DNA of 64,000 bases from AP-15 sp963747735 (GCA_963747735.1 CAVVGE010000001.1:310001-374000), one strand, 5' to 3'; numbered from the stretch's first letter, positions 34,849 to 43,245 are shown. Notes: generated from the sequence alone by a model not told the origin. A program made the numbers and translations.

Positions 34849-35592
34849 ATGACCAAACAGGCTCAAACGGTGGTTTGCCGGTTTTACCGGCTCATCCCCG
34901 ACGCTCCGGCTCCGCGGCCGGCGGACCGCTCGGCCGATGGCATGCTTCCGATGCGCGGCTATCGCTATTGTGAAGCCCTCGCCAGTGCTTCAGCATTCGG
35001 ATGGTATATCTACCCGCCGCTCAGCTTCAGCCTGGTCTGGGACGGGGTCGAGATTGCGTGGACCTACGCGGGTGCGGAAGATTGGTATCCGCTGCGCGGT
35101 GCCCAGTTTCCGGGGTTTCGTCAGTTCTTTGAAGAGGCCGCACCTGATGCCGTCAAGCCGCTGGCGCCGCCGTTTCTTGCCGTCTCGCGCGAGCCCGGCG
35201 TCGTGCAGGTGTGGAGCGGATATCTCGCGCGGACAGCGCCGGGCTGGGCGCTGCTGTCGCGGGGTCCCGCCAACATTCCCCGGAACCAGGGCTACGAGCA
35301 CTTCGAAGGCATCGTCGAGACAGAAACCTGGTTCGGTCCGCTTTTCACCAACATCCGGCTGACGCGCACCAATTCGCCGGTCGAATTTCACGTCCGCTAC
35401 CCGCTGTTCCAGGTGCAGCCGCTGCTTCGGCAATGCTACCGCGAGCCGTCGTTCGAGGTCTCTACCCTATCCGAGCTGACCGCTGCCGATTGGCAACGGT
35501 TCGAAGCGACGATGAAACCCAATACCGAGCAGATGCGGATGCTCGGACATTACGCGGCCGATACCCGACGGCGCAGCAGAAAGAGCCCGTAA
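34849..35592 (+). CDS. uncharacterised partner of the repeat protein (DUF6065-like)
   Basis: A 247-residue soluble protein from MTKQAQTVVCRFYRLIPDAP with GGAGA 2-5 bases before the ATG. Conserved-looking blocks are RGYRYCEALASASAFGWYIYPPLSF, WDGVEIAWTY, SRGPANIPRNQGYEHFEGIVETETWFGPLF and FHVRYPLFQVQPL. From memory it resembles proteins annotated as DUF6065, which have no known activity. The Arg/Cys/Tyr-rich N-terminal block and the Trp-rich middle suggest ligand binding or catalysis. Immediate adjacency to the repeat protein suggests that it acts on it or with it. Confidence 0.75.
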   Translation: MTKQAQTVVCRFYRLIPDAPAPRPADRSADGMLPMRGYRYCEALASASAFGWYIYPPLSFSLVWDGVEIAWTYAGAEDWYPLRGAQFPGFRQFFEEAAPDAVKPLAPPFLAVSREPGVVQVWSGYLARTAPGWALLSRGPANIPRNQGYEHFEGIVETETWFGPLFTNIRLTRTNSPVEFHVRYPLFQVQPLLRQCYREPSFEVSTLSELTAADWQRFEATMKPNTEQMRMLGHYAADTRRRSRKSP

Positions 35593-35607
35593 AGACGGCA
35601 AGCGGCC

Positions 35608-36492
35608 TTACCCGACCGCTTTGGCGGAGCCACCGTCGGCGGCTCTTCGTGACGCGCGCTCGATCGCGAGCAGGCAGCTCGCGAGGATCGCGGCGACGCC
35701 GAGCCAGCTGAGCAGGTCGGGAATTTCGCGAAACAGGACGATGCCGCCGATCACCGCAATCACCAGACGCAGGATTGTATAAGGCCCGAGAGTCGAGGCG
35801 CTGGCATGTCTGATCGCCACGATCCCCAAATACATCCCCACCGGCCCGAAAATCAGCACACCCGACAGCCAAGGCCAGACCGCACGCGCGGGCGGCGCCG
35901 CCATCGCCAGGACCGGGAGGTTGCAAACGACGCCAACGGCATTGACGTAGAACATGGTCGTCAATTGGGAATCGCCGCCCGGCCGCTGGAGATGCTTGTT
36001 CAGCACAAAAGCGAGGCCATTAAAACTGGTGCCGAGCAGAGCAATCAGATAGACGATATTCCGGTCGGCAAAGGCGGGCTTGACGATCAGCAGCGCGCCG
36101 ACGACGCCGACCGCCACCGCGAGCCATTTGAGAGGTGTGATCTGCTCGTTCAGGATGAGCGCGGAAAATACGGCGATATACGCGGCCTGCGTGTACGAAA
36201 TCGCGGTTGCGTCGGCAAACGGCAGGTGGCCGAACGAGTACATCAGCACCCAAAGGTATAAGACCGATACAAACCCGCGCAGCAGCTGCATCGGCAGCTG
36301 GTTGGTCTTCAGCACCGACCATCCGGCTTTCCCGGCGAGCAGCCCGACCAGCGCCAATCCTCCGGCGCTGCGCAGCAGCGCCAGCTGCATAGGGGAGCCG
36401 CGCGCTCCGATCTGATGGATCATCGCAGTCTCGGCCGCGAACAGGATCGCCTGAGCGATCATCAGCCAGACGGCGAGGCGCTGGTTTTTCAC
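35608..36492 (-). CDS. EamA/DMT-family exporter
   Basis: A 294-residue protein with ten predicted membrane helices in two EamA halves (MLIAQAILF AAETAMIHQIG and NIVYLIALLGTSFNGLAFVLN), TAISYTQAAYIAVFSALILNEQITPLKW being the conserved end of half one. It likely exports a metabolite or amino acid. It converges with the partner gene of the repeat protein, 15 bases apart, so it is not in that operon. Confidence 0.88.
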   Translation of the reverse strand: MKNQRLAVWLMIAQAILFAAETAMIHQIGARGSPMQLALLRSAGGLALVGLLAGKAGWSVLKTNQLPMQLLRGFVSVLYLWVLMYSFGHLPFADATAISYTQAAYIAVFSALILNEQITPLKWLAVAVGVVGALLIVKPAFADRNIVYLIALLGTSFNGLAFVLNKHLQRPGGDSQLTTMFYVNAVGVVCNLPVLAMAAPPARAVWPWLSGVLIFGPVGMYLGIVAIRHASASTLGPYTILRLVIAVIGGIVLFREIPDLLSWLGVAAILASCLLAIERASRRAADGGSAKAVG

Positions 36493-36828
36493 AAGTGAGC
36501 TCCGGCGCCGGGGGATCGCATAACCCCGGCAGCGACGGCCCGGGCGCGATGCCTCAGGAGCTCGATCGCGATGTGACGGGGCATCCTCGCCATCGCAAAC
36601 CTATATACCATCCGGCGATCACGGGAAACGAGCGGCCGCGGCACGCAAGCCCGCGCAACTACCGCAATCACAATTTGCCGCTGCGATCGAGGCCCGCTCG
36701 ATCGGCCGCTATCTGGTGATGCGCCTGCGGGCCGATCGCCCCGTCGCACGCAATCGATCACGCGGATGTGATCGGCTATGGCATGCCGAAACACAATTCC
36801 GGTCGATCCCCGGCCTCTCCGACGGGGC
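36493..36828. other. gene-free stretch with a small amidohydrolase-like relic
   Basis: 336 bases without a supported gene. Around 36803-36826 the plus strand repeats about 22 bases (tcgatccccggcctctccga) of the amidohydrolase 3' end at 30.45 kb. Confidence 0.5.
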
Positions 36829-37018
36829 TCATCCGTTCAGATGCCGGAGGCTTTTGCCGACGATATATTTCGCAGCCGCTTCTCGCAATTCGCAGCGAGG
36901 CGGTCGGGTGCTGATCGCTCCGACCGCCTGCGCCAGTTCCTTCCAGCTGATGCCGAGCAATTTCGCCGCGGTGCCGCCCAAGGTCGCGATCTTGTCGGCG
37001 TCGGAGAGACCGGGGAAA
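36829..37018 (-). pseudogene. relic of an amidohydrolase C-terminus
   Basis: The minus-strand frame reads FPGLSDADKIATLGGTAAKLLGI, nearly identical to the end of the intact amidohydrolase (IPGLSDADKIAILGGTAAKLLGIN), then runs on as SWKELAQAV and beyond with no family match. Upstream of the match the barrel domain is missing. This is the tail of a lost paralogue. Confidence 0.55.
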
Positions 37019-37091
37019 CGCCGCGACGAGGACAGCCGAGACCGCCGGTGGGTAGGCGAGCATGCATTACCCGCGACGGCGATTTGATGCT

Positions 37092-37196
37092 CTATGCCCG
37101 AGCCGGGCACATCGATGCCCGGCTCGCCGCCGAAATCGGGTCGCCGTTCATCAGCCAGATCGCGGCGCAGGTGTCGAGGAGCACAGGCTGCGCCAT
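37092..37196 (-). pseudogene. truncated PIN-domain toxin
   Basis: Starts MAQPVLLDTCAAIWLMNGDPISAA, the unmistakable first strand and helix of a PIN/VapC toxin with its first Asp, then stops after 34 residues at a TAG. The ATG lies 2 bases after the antitoxin stop. Typical toxins are about 130 residues and the rest is not found downstream, so the toxin is dead while the antitoxin is intact. Confidence 0.65.
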
Positions 37197-37198
37197 CG

Positions 37199-37456
37199 TC
37201 AAGCGTCGGCTTCCCAAATTTCACCGGTGCCCTCGGTTGGATCGACGCCGGGCGCGACTTTCACCGTGCCTCGCATCGCGCCCCAAAGCTCTGCCGGCGC
37301 CTTCTCTACCGGAACGATCGCGGCGACCGGCCGATTATGCTTCATCAGCAAGACCCGGCCGGTCTTCCCCTGCGCCACTTCGTCGATCAAGGCGAGGCAG
37401 CGCGCCTTGAAGGCCGTAACCCCTATTTCCACTTCGTGCGCCTTATCCGCGGTCAT
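37199..37456 (-). CDS. Phd/YefM-type antitoxin
   Basis: An 85-residue protein: EIGVTAFKARCLALIDEVAQGKTGRVLLMKHNRPVAAIVPVE is the Phd/YefM dimerisation and DNA-binding fold, followed by an acidic toxin-binding tail (GVDPTEGTGEIWEADA). It is directly upstream of the broken PIN toxin. It probably still represses its own promoter. Confidence 0.85.
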   Translation of the reverse strand: MTADKAHEVEIGVTAFKARCLALIDEVAQGKTGRVLLMKHNRPVAAIVPVEKAPAELWGAMRGTVKVAPGVDPTEGTGEIWEADA

Positions 37457-37933
37457 CGCTAATCCTCCTGATAATGGCCCACAATAAATGGGTCTTTGCG
37501 TGCCGCCAACGGCAACCCTGCGGCATCGAGCCTGTCATCGGTGAAACAGGCCGCCCCCAGGGTGTGACTGGCCAGGCAGATTGCGCCGGTTTTGAAAAGG
37601 GGCGCCGTATCGGTGTGCCTCGGCACGGTCATGCAGGAGCTGGCCGCAGACGCGGACTACCAGCGGATCTACGCCGAAATCACCAAGGCGTTCGAACTGC
37701 AGGACCGCATGGTCAGTGTGATCGAAGACCTCTGAGCATCCGTCACTGCGCCTTTTCCGCAGCATAAGGGCTAAGGAAAAGGCACTTCACCCGTGGTAGA
37801 CGCAGTGGTTTCGCCGAGGCGAGCCTCTGCGTCCTCCGCGGCTCCATCGCGGCCTCTGCGGTGACCGCTTGCGTCACCCCGCGCGCAGGTATTGTACAGC
37901 CTCGTCGCGGCGGAAGAGGTAGCGGAGGGTGCG
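37457..37933. other. 477-base interval with only a gene fragment
   Basis: Between the antitoxin and the histidine-type phosphatase. One short plausible frame (37631-37735) is listed separately. The remainder has stops in all frames or shadow-like composition. Confidence 0.5.
37631..37735 (+). pseudogene. C-terminal fragment of an unknown protein
   Basis: The frame reads MQELAADADYQRIYAEITKA then FELQDRMVSVIEDL, which looks like the end of a real helical protein. The frame is open upstream only to a TGA at 37565 and has no good start. I cannot name the parent family. Confidence 0.3.
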
Positions 37934-39238
37934 TCACTGCTTCGGCGGCGCGGGCCATCGCCATTCGGTGATGCAGTCTTTGTTGGCGTCGTGATCGAGA
38001 GCCTGTTTCGCGAGCCCGACAAAAGCCGTCATCGAGCAGGATCCGTCCGTCCTGCCGCATCCGTTGATCCCGACCTGTGCCATGGTTGGCGGTGGCCGCG
38101 TGATGTCCGGGTTTCGCGGCAGCCGCATGTCGTCGGGCGACTGCGCGGCAAAGAACGCGGTGACCGACGGCTCCTGGTGTGCCCCCTGCCGTACCTCGAA
38201 GATCAGGGCGCCGCCGGGCGGCATGTCGTCTTTCTGGTCCGCCCCATACGCGGGCAAGGTCCAATGCAGATTCAACAGCGCCGCCACATTGGCGATGTTG
38301 GTGTCGTGCCCGACATAGGCGATGAATTTGTCGGCGCCGCCCGTCGCCCCCGGATCCCGGCCGTTCTCGACGGCGTAAGCGAGATGGTACAGCAGGTTGG
38401 CGCCTTGCCGCTGGGCGACGTAGGGCACGCGCTGCACCGCATCGAACACCCCCGTGTGCAGGCGGAGGGTCTCCAGCATCGTCGCCTTCCGCGCCCGCCC
38501 GAAGCCGAAATTGTCGCCGCTGAACCCTTGCGCGTATTGGAACAGCAGCATTTCGGCAAAAGACTGAGCCATGCCCAACCCGCCCTTGATCGATGCCCGA
38601 CCCTTCGCGGTGTCCACCGAGGAGGGGAGTGTCTGTAGACTGCATGTCTGCGCCGGCCCGTTACCCGGGTCCCGGCATAGTTTCTCTGAACAGCACTGCA
38701 GAATTTTTTGAGCCAGGCTCAACCCAACTCTGTACCTGTGCAAGAGCTCGTCGATATTTACGGAACTCTTCACCTTATCCGCGTCGAGACGGCAGGCCGG
38801 AAGCGCCTTCGTCGGATGAAAAATCGGGTCGGTCTCGTCTGCCGCTTCGTCGATCGCGAAACGGCACCGCTGCGCCGGGTCCTTCCCTCTCGTCAGCCCG
38901 CTGCCGAGCCCTTGCGCGGTCAGCACCGTTCGCTCATCGCGATCCGCCCGGATAAAGACGTCGTCGGGGCACTGGTCGGCGCGGAACAGCCCCTCTGGAT
39001 CGAGATAGGTCCGGTAAAACCCACCCATATCGTCGACCAGATCTTCGCCCTTCGGGGTGAGGTAGCCCGGCGGTACGCCGAAGTCCGGCCAGGCCGGCGT
39101 CGCGGTCCGGCGCCAGCTCGCCAGCGTCTCGGTGTCTTGCGTCGGCGAGCGCACGCCGTGCCGGCTCAACAGCACGACGCGCACCAGCTTGCCACCGTCG
39201 GAAGGCGCCTGAGCCGGCGCGTCCCGACTGCAGAGCAT
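37934..39238 (-). CDS. histidine-type acid phosphatase (AppA/phytase-like)
   Basis: A 434-residue protein of histidine phosphatase branch 2: catalytic VVLLSRHGVRSPTQ near residue 27, DVFIRADRDERTVLTAQGL, and the proton donor region AYVGHDTNIANVA. Many Cys (at least nine) suggest a disulfide-rich periplasmic enzyme releasing phosphate from phytate, sugar phosphates or similar. The N-terminus (CSRDAPAQAPSDGG) looks like the end of a signal peptide whose hydrophobic part is missing in this frame, so the start may be damaged or lie in another frame. Confidence 0.82.
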   Translation of the reverse strand: MLCSRDAPAQAPSDGGKLVRVVLLSRHGVRSPTQDTETLASWRRTATPAWPDFGVPPGYLTPKGEDLVDDMGGFYRTYLDPEGLFRADQCPDDVFIRADRDERTVLTAQGLGSGLTRGKDPAQRCRFAIDEAADETDPIFHPTKALPACRLDADKVKSSVNIDELLHRYRVGLSLAQKILQCCSEKLCRDPGNGPAQTCSLQTLPSSVDTAKGRASIKGGLGMAQSFAEMLLFQYAQGFSGDNFGFGRARKATMLETLRLHTGVFDAVQRVPYVAQRQGANLLYHLAYAVENGRDPGATGGADKFIAYVGHDTNIANVAALLNLHWTLPAYGADQKDDMPPGGALIFEVRQGAHQEPSVTAFFAAQSPDDMRLPRNPDITRPPPTMAQVGINGCGRTDGSCSMTAFVGLAKQALDHDANKDCITEWRWPAPPKQ

Positions 39239-39669
39239 GGGCCGCGGCCTGATCCGGCCACGTCCACCAACCTCCAGTCGGATATTTTCGGTTTGAGCGG
39301 CGCCACAAAATGGGATGAGCCTCCGCCGGGTGCCTGCCGTCGCCTCAGCGGTGCGCGTTGTCGTAGAGGTGGCCGGTGCTGGGAGGTGGCCGGTGCCGGG
39401 AGGTGGCCGGTGCTGGCGGACGCGATAAAAGCGCCGGCCTGGCCGGCGAATTTTACGCCGAGCTCGATTTCGACTTGCTCGGGGGCGTCGGCGACGTCGC
39501 GGAACTTGCTGACGACGGCGAGCGCGGCCGGCCGGATCGCGTCGAGCGCGGTCTCGAAGCTAGGGCCGGCGGCCTCGGCCAATTCGCCGGGATGCAGCCC
39601 GCGCGTGACCGCCGCCGGGCCTTCGTCCTCGACTTCGATCCGCACATCGCCGCCCGCCTCGAGCGGCAC
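39166..39669 (-). CDS. trypsin-co-occurring domain (TCD1-like) protein, disturbed at both ends
   Basis: The frame contains VPLEAGGDVRIEVEDEGPAA, then GELAEAAGPSFETALDAIRP and EQVEIELGVKFAGQAGAFIA, which matches the small CU044_2847/TCD1 domain found beside trypsin-like or effector proteins. The family part covers about 39430-39669. Upstream the frame runs antisense through the ketopantoate reductase-like gene. Downstream it crosses a 17-base triplet repeat and runs on with unrelated sequence into the phosphatase gene. GTG 39669 is the most likely start. Confidence 0.45.
   Translation of the reverse strand: MPLEAGGDVRIEVEDEGPAAVTRGLHPGELAEAAGPSFETALDAIRPAALAVVSKFRDVADAPEQVEIELGVKFAGQAGAFIASASTGHLPAPATSQHRPPLRQRAPLRRRQAPGGGSSHFVAPLKPKISDWRLVDVAGSGRGPCSAVGTRRLRRLPTVASWCASCC
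39366..39416. repeat. 17-bp tandem repeat, three units
   Basis: Units gaggtggccggtgctgg at 39366, 39383 (one mismatch) and 39400. Because two extra units add 34 bases, they shift the reading frame of the TCD1-like gene crossing them; with one unit that frame would stop soon after, at CACCGCTGA. Confidence 0.9.
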
Positions 39670-39672
39670 CGA

Positions 39673-40587
39673 GAAGGCGTCACCGAGGAAGACCTCGTCC
39701 GCGTCCGGCCGCAGACGATGCACGTGACCGAGATGCAGCGGCTCGCCAAGGAGCGGCCGATCGACATCGCCATGGTCGCGGTCAAATCCTACGACACAGA
39801 ATGGGCGACGGCGCTGATCGCGCAATACCTGGCGCCCGACGGCTATGTCGTGTCGTTGCAGAACTGCATGAACGAGGCGGCGATCGCCGGTGTCGTCGGC
39901 TGGGACAAGACGGTGGGCGCCATCCCGGCGCTGCTCTCGGCCGAGCTTTACGCACCGGGGCGCGTGCGCCGGACGGTCGCCAAGGGCGCCTCGACCTATG
40001 AGATCTACCGCGTCGGCGAGGTGCACGGCCGGATCACCCCGCGGCTCGAAGAGCTGGCGGCGATGATCGCCACCGTCGATACCGTCAAGCCGACGACCAA
40101 CCTTTGGGGCGAGCGCTGGTCAAAGCTCTGCGTCAACGGCATGCGCAACGGCATCGGCGCGGCCACCGGGCTCTCGGGCAACGGCATGGACCGGCACGAC
40201 CGGATCCGCCGGGTCAGCATCCGTCTGGGCGGCGAAGCGGTGCGGGTCGGCCAGGCCTTGGGCTACGAGCTCGAGCACATTCGCATGCACGAGCCGGAAA
40301 CCTTGGCCCGCGCCGCCGAGGGCGATGCGAAGGCGCTCGACGAGGTCGAGAGCGCCATCGTCGCGGCCGCGACCTCCAACACCCGCAGCGACTTGCAGCG
40401 CCCGTCGATGGGCCAGGACATGCTCAAGGGCCGCCGCACCGAGATCGATTTTATCAACGGGCTGATCGCCGCGAAGGGCGCGCAAACCGGCTGCCCTGCC
40501 CCGACACACCTGAAGCTGATCGCCGCGGTCAAAGCAGTCGAGCACAGCCGGATGCCAGCGGCGCCGGAAAACCTGTACGGGCTGTGA
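39673..40587 (+). pseudogene. ketopantoate reductase family protein lacking its N-terminus
   Basis: Family homology starts abruptly at EGVTEEDLVRVRPQTMHVTEM (39673) and continues to the natural end ENLYGL. Present: IDIAMVAVKSYDTEWATALI, VSLQNCMNEAAIAGVVG, LWGERWSKLCVNGMRNGI (catalytic Lys and Asn region) and GRRTEIDFINGLIAAKG. Missing are the first 45-50 residues with the GxGxxG NADP loop; the opposite strand carries the TCD1-like gene there instead. Internal ATG codons at 39718 and 39733 might still start a fragment. Such reductases reduce 2-ketopantoate-like ketoacids; without the loop this one should be inactive. Confidence 0.75.
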
Positions 40588-40593
40588 GGCCTC

Positions 40594-41118
40594 CTACCAG
40601 GCGATCGTCAGCTTGCCGTCGTGCATTTCATAGCTCTTCAGCCGGCTGAGAAAGCTCTGGCCGAGCAGGGACATGTCGAGGTTTTCGATGACTGCGGCGG
40701 GGACGTCGCCGATCGCCAGCTGGCCGATGCGGACCTCGCGCAATACGATCGGCGCCATCCGTACGGGACCGTTGGCGGTGTTGGCGCGCCGGGTGTAGGC
40801 GAGCCCGTCGGGGTCGATCCCGGCGGCGCGCGCATCGGCCGGGGTCAGGGTGACCAAGGTGGCGCCGGTATCGACCAAAAGGCGCATCGGGGCGCCGTTG
40901 ACGGCCGCCTCGACAACGACATGGCCGCGCGCATTGGCCGGATAGACAAGGGTGTCGAGCGCCGGCTCGCTGGTCTCTCCGGGCGGGCTCGTCTTGGGGA
41001 AAACGACTGGCGCGGTGGCCTCCCTCGGCAGCAGCTGCGCGCCGCGCTCGACCAAGCCGACGCACAAGAGAGCGGCGCCGCACCACAGCAGCACCCGGCG
41101 CAGCGCCCAGCCGATCAC
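40594..41118 (-). CDS. TIGR02281-type clan AA aspartic protease, membrane-anchored
   Basis: A 174-residue protein from GTG 41118 (preceded by GGAG at 7 bases). One N-terminal membrane segment (RRVLLWCGAALLCVGLV), a linker, then the retropepsin-like domain: MRLLVDTGATLVTLTPADA (DTG active site) and NLDMSLLGQSFLSRLKSYEM. Alphaproteobacterial homologues are periplasmic proteases of unknown target. An ATG at 41214 would overlap the methyltransferase gene and add 32 residues. Confidence 0.85.
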   Translation of the reverse strand: MIGWALRRVLLWCGAALLCVGLVERGAQLLPREATAPVVFPKTSPPGETSEPALDTLVYPANARGHVVVEAAVNGAPMRLLVDTGATLVTLTPADARAAGIDPDGLAYTRRANTANGPVRMAPIVLREVRIGQLAIGDVPAAVIENLDMSLLGQSFLSRLKSYEMHDGKLTIAW

Positions 41119-41182
41119 ATCGCCGCTCCGAAAAATCCGCCGGCATCCTGCGGCGGCAGTGCTTAAGCTTTGGTAAAGGCGG

Positions 41183-41803
41183 TTATTCGGCGGCTTCGGG
41201 ATGGCCGGCAGCACGCCAGCGCCGTGGCCCGATCCGGCGCAATTCAGCCTCGGTCGGCCAGCCGTCCCAGCCCGGCCGCGCCGTGCGCGCGAACATTTCG
41301 AGATAGGGCCCCGCGCACAACGCCTCGATGCGCTGGTAGGCCTCTTCCGGCTTGCGGCTGTGCTCGCGCCGTGGCGATACGATCAATTTGCGGACATCGG
41401 CGCGGCGGCGCTTGGGGTGGCCGCGGGTGGCGAGCAGGCACAGCTCGGGATTGGCGCGGGTCCAAAAGCCGAGCCCGGTGAAGAAGCTGGTGTCGCGGTA
41501 GATTGCCGGCTCGGCGAATTTATTGAGCTTGGCCCAGTAAAAGCCGACGGTCTTATAGGTGAAGCCCCAGGCGCGGATCACCTCGAACGCCGCCGGCAGC
41601 AGCGGGTCGGTCGCCCACAGCAGCAGCACACAATCCTTCGCCGCCCATTCGGCGACCGGCAGCTCTTCGATCGCGGCGAGCGACATGCAATCGTAATAGG
41701 CTTCGGCGCTGCGCCCTTTGCCCTTCCGCGAATAGGTGGCGAAGGTCCAAGGCGGATCGGCATAGATCAGCCGGTATTCCCCGGCCTGCGGCGGCGCGCT
41801 CAT
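41183..41803 (-). CDS. MT-A70-family N6-adenine methyltransferase
   Basis: A 206-residue protein with YRLIYADPPWTFATYSRKG (catalytic DPPW), DCVLLLWATDPLLPAAFEVI, FYWAKLNKFA and the SAM-binding TRANPELCLLATRGHPKR, ending in a domain typical of phage and bacterial MT-A70 enzymes. It methylates adenine in DNA (or RNA). No restriction partner lies next to it, so it is an orphan. ATG 41803 is chosen because the upstream in-frame stretch is antisense to yacG. Confidence 0.88.
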   Translation of the reverse strand: MSAPPQAGEYRLIYADPPWTFATYSRKGKGRSAEAYYDCMSLAAIEELPVAEWAAKDCVLLLWATDPLLPAAFEVIRAWGFTYKTVGFYWAKLNKFAEPAIYRDTSFFTGLGFWTRANPELCLLATRGHPKRRRADVRKLIVSPRREHSRKPEEAYQRIEALCAGPYLEMFARTARPGWDGWPTEAELRRIGPRRWRAAGHPEAAE

Positions 41804-41859
41804 TGCGATCCCCTTTGCGCTGGCGCGACGATGGTCGGGGTAGTGCTGCGACCGGTCAA

Positions 41860-42039
41860 CTACCCGCTCTCGCTGTCCTCGCCGGGGGTTTCGTCGGTCG
41901 GGATGCGATAATTGCCTTTGAGCCAGCGGCCGAGATCGATCTGAGCGCAGCGGGTCGAGCAGAACGGCCGGTTCTGCGGCGTCGCCGGCTTGCCGCAGAT
42001 CGGGCACGGACGCGAGGCGGGTGGCTTCGGGATCGGCAT
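41860..42039 (-). CDS. yacG: DNA gyrase inhibitor YacG (zinc-binding)
   Basis: A 59-residue protein too short for routine calls: MPIPKPPASRPCPICGKPA, then RPFCSTRCAQIDLGRWLKG and YRIPTDE. Four Cys (residues 12, 15, 27, 31) make the YacG zinc finger, and the family's ending is present. YacG binds GyrB and blocks DNA binding. It lies 15 bases after the RNase gene, the usual alphaproteobacterial order. Confidence 0.92.
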   Translation of the reverse strand: MPIPKPPASRPCPICGKPATPQNRPFCSTRCAQIDLGRWLKGNYRIPTDETPGEDSESG

Positions 42040-42054
42040 CGCAGAGCGATATAA

Positions 42055-43245
42055 TTACAACGGAGCGATTTCAAACCGCTCGCGAGAGCGCGCCGCACCG
42101 ATTTCGATCGCGACCTTGCGGCCGAATCGCTGTTCGAGCCCGCGCACGGCGCCGGCTGCGGCACCCGAGAGCGCTGCCGCGACATCGGCCGCGACGATCA
42201 AGCGCCATTGCCGCCCCGGTGCGGCGCGGGCTTCGCGTTGCAGCGCTCGCAGCGCCTCATAGGCGACGGTCGGCGCGGTTTTGCGCGGAGCATTCGTTTC
42301 GAGGTCGAGCAGCGTCTCGGGCAGCGGCCGGCGGCGGCGCGGGCGCACCAGCTCGAGATGGCCGAGCCGGGTCCAGCCGAGGATTCGCGGCCGCGCCGGG
42401 TCGGGCGCAAGCGCCTCGGCGAGCGCCAAACGCACCCGTTCGCGCAACGCCGGGCGGTCGAGCCCGACAAAATCGGCGACAATCCCGCCGCCGAGGCTGC
42501 GCCGCCGCATTTCGCGGGAGATCACGACCGCGGCCTTGAGATTGGCCGCCAGCGCGGTGCGTTCGGGCGATCCCGTCGGCGGCGACCCGCTATCGACATC
42601 GATGAGGGTCGCGGCGGCGGTGGCATCGATCCGGATCGAGCCGCCGCCATCGAGCGGCACGACGGGTGCGAGCGCGCCCTCGAAGAGAGCGTCGAGATCG
42701 ATCGGCCACTCGTCCTCATCGGCATGCGCCACCAGCGCGCTCGGAAAGGCCGCGCGAGCCTCCGCGACGGCGGCGACATCGCTGACGACGACCTGCTCGA
42801 CAGCCGGGGCCGCGCCAGCGATGGCGGCGGCAAAGGTCGCCCTCGGACGGAGCCGGGCCGGCGGGTCGCGGCCCGCGGCGTGTGCCGCGATATCGGAACC
42901 GGCCTCGGGCTCGATGCGCATCGTCAGCCGCGCCGCCTTGCCGCCTTGCGCCTCGCGGCGGATTTGCACGATGACCCGTTCGCCCTCGGTGAGCCGCCCG
43001 CCCTCGGTGAGCCGTCCGCCGCGCGGCAAGATTTCGCGATCGGGCAGGAATGCCGGCCGCTCGCCGCCGATCTCGACAAGGCAGGCACCCAGCGCCGGCA
43101 GCAGCCGCTCGACCCGGCCGAGATAAAGGCTGCCGAGCTCGGCACCCTCGCCGCGCTCGACCAGGAGCTCTACCGGCGCGCCGTCCTCGACCAGGACGGC
43201 GCGCCACTCGCCGGGACCGGCGGCAATAAAGAGGTTGCGCTTCAA
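42055..43245 (-). CDS. ribonuclease E/G family protein, compact form
   Basis: A 396-residue protein from TTG 43245, which overlaps the maf stop (TTGA). S1-like segment GSLYLGRVERLLPALGACLVEI, catalytic region TLIDVDSGSPPTG with NLKAAVVISREMRRRSLGGGIVADFVGL (both metal-binding Asp kept), then LGHLELVRPRRRRPLPETLLD. The Cys-rich zinc link that follows in RNase E is absent and so is the long degradosome tail. The gene order maf–rng–yacG supports a housekeeping RNA-processing role. Confidence 0.85.
   Translation of the reverse strand: MKRNLFIAAGPGEWRAVLVEDGAPVELLVERGEGAELGSLYLGRVERLLPALGACLVEIGGERPAFLPDREILPRGGRLTEGGRLTEGERVIVQIRREAQGGKAARLTMRIEPEAGSDIAAHAAGRDPPARLRPRATFAAAIAGAAPAVEQVVVSDVAAVAEARAAFPSALVAHADEDEWPIDLDALFEGALAPVVPLDGGGSIRIDATAAATLIDVDSGSPPTGSPERTALAANLKAAVVISREMRRRSLGGGIVADFVGLDRPALRERVRLALAEALAPDPARPRILGWTRLGHLELVRPRRRRPLPETLLDLETNAPRKTAPTVAYEALRALQREARAAPGRQWRLIVAADVAAALSGAAAGAVRGLEQRFGRKVAIEIGAARSRERFEIAPL

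Noticed and set aside
41183..41803. Restriction-modification system around the MT-A70 gene
   Set aside because: No restriction endonuclease or specificity gene is adjacent; neighbours are housekeeping genes.
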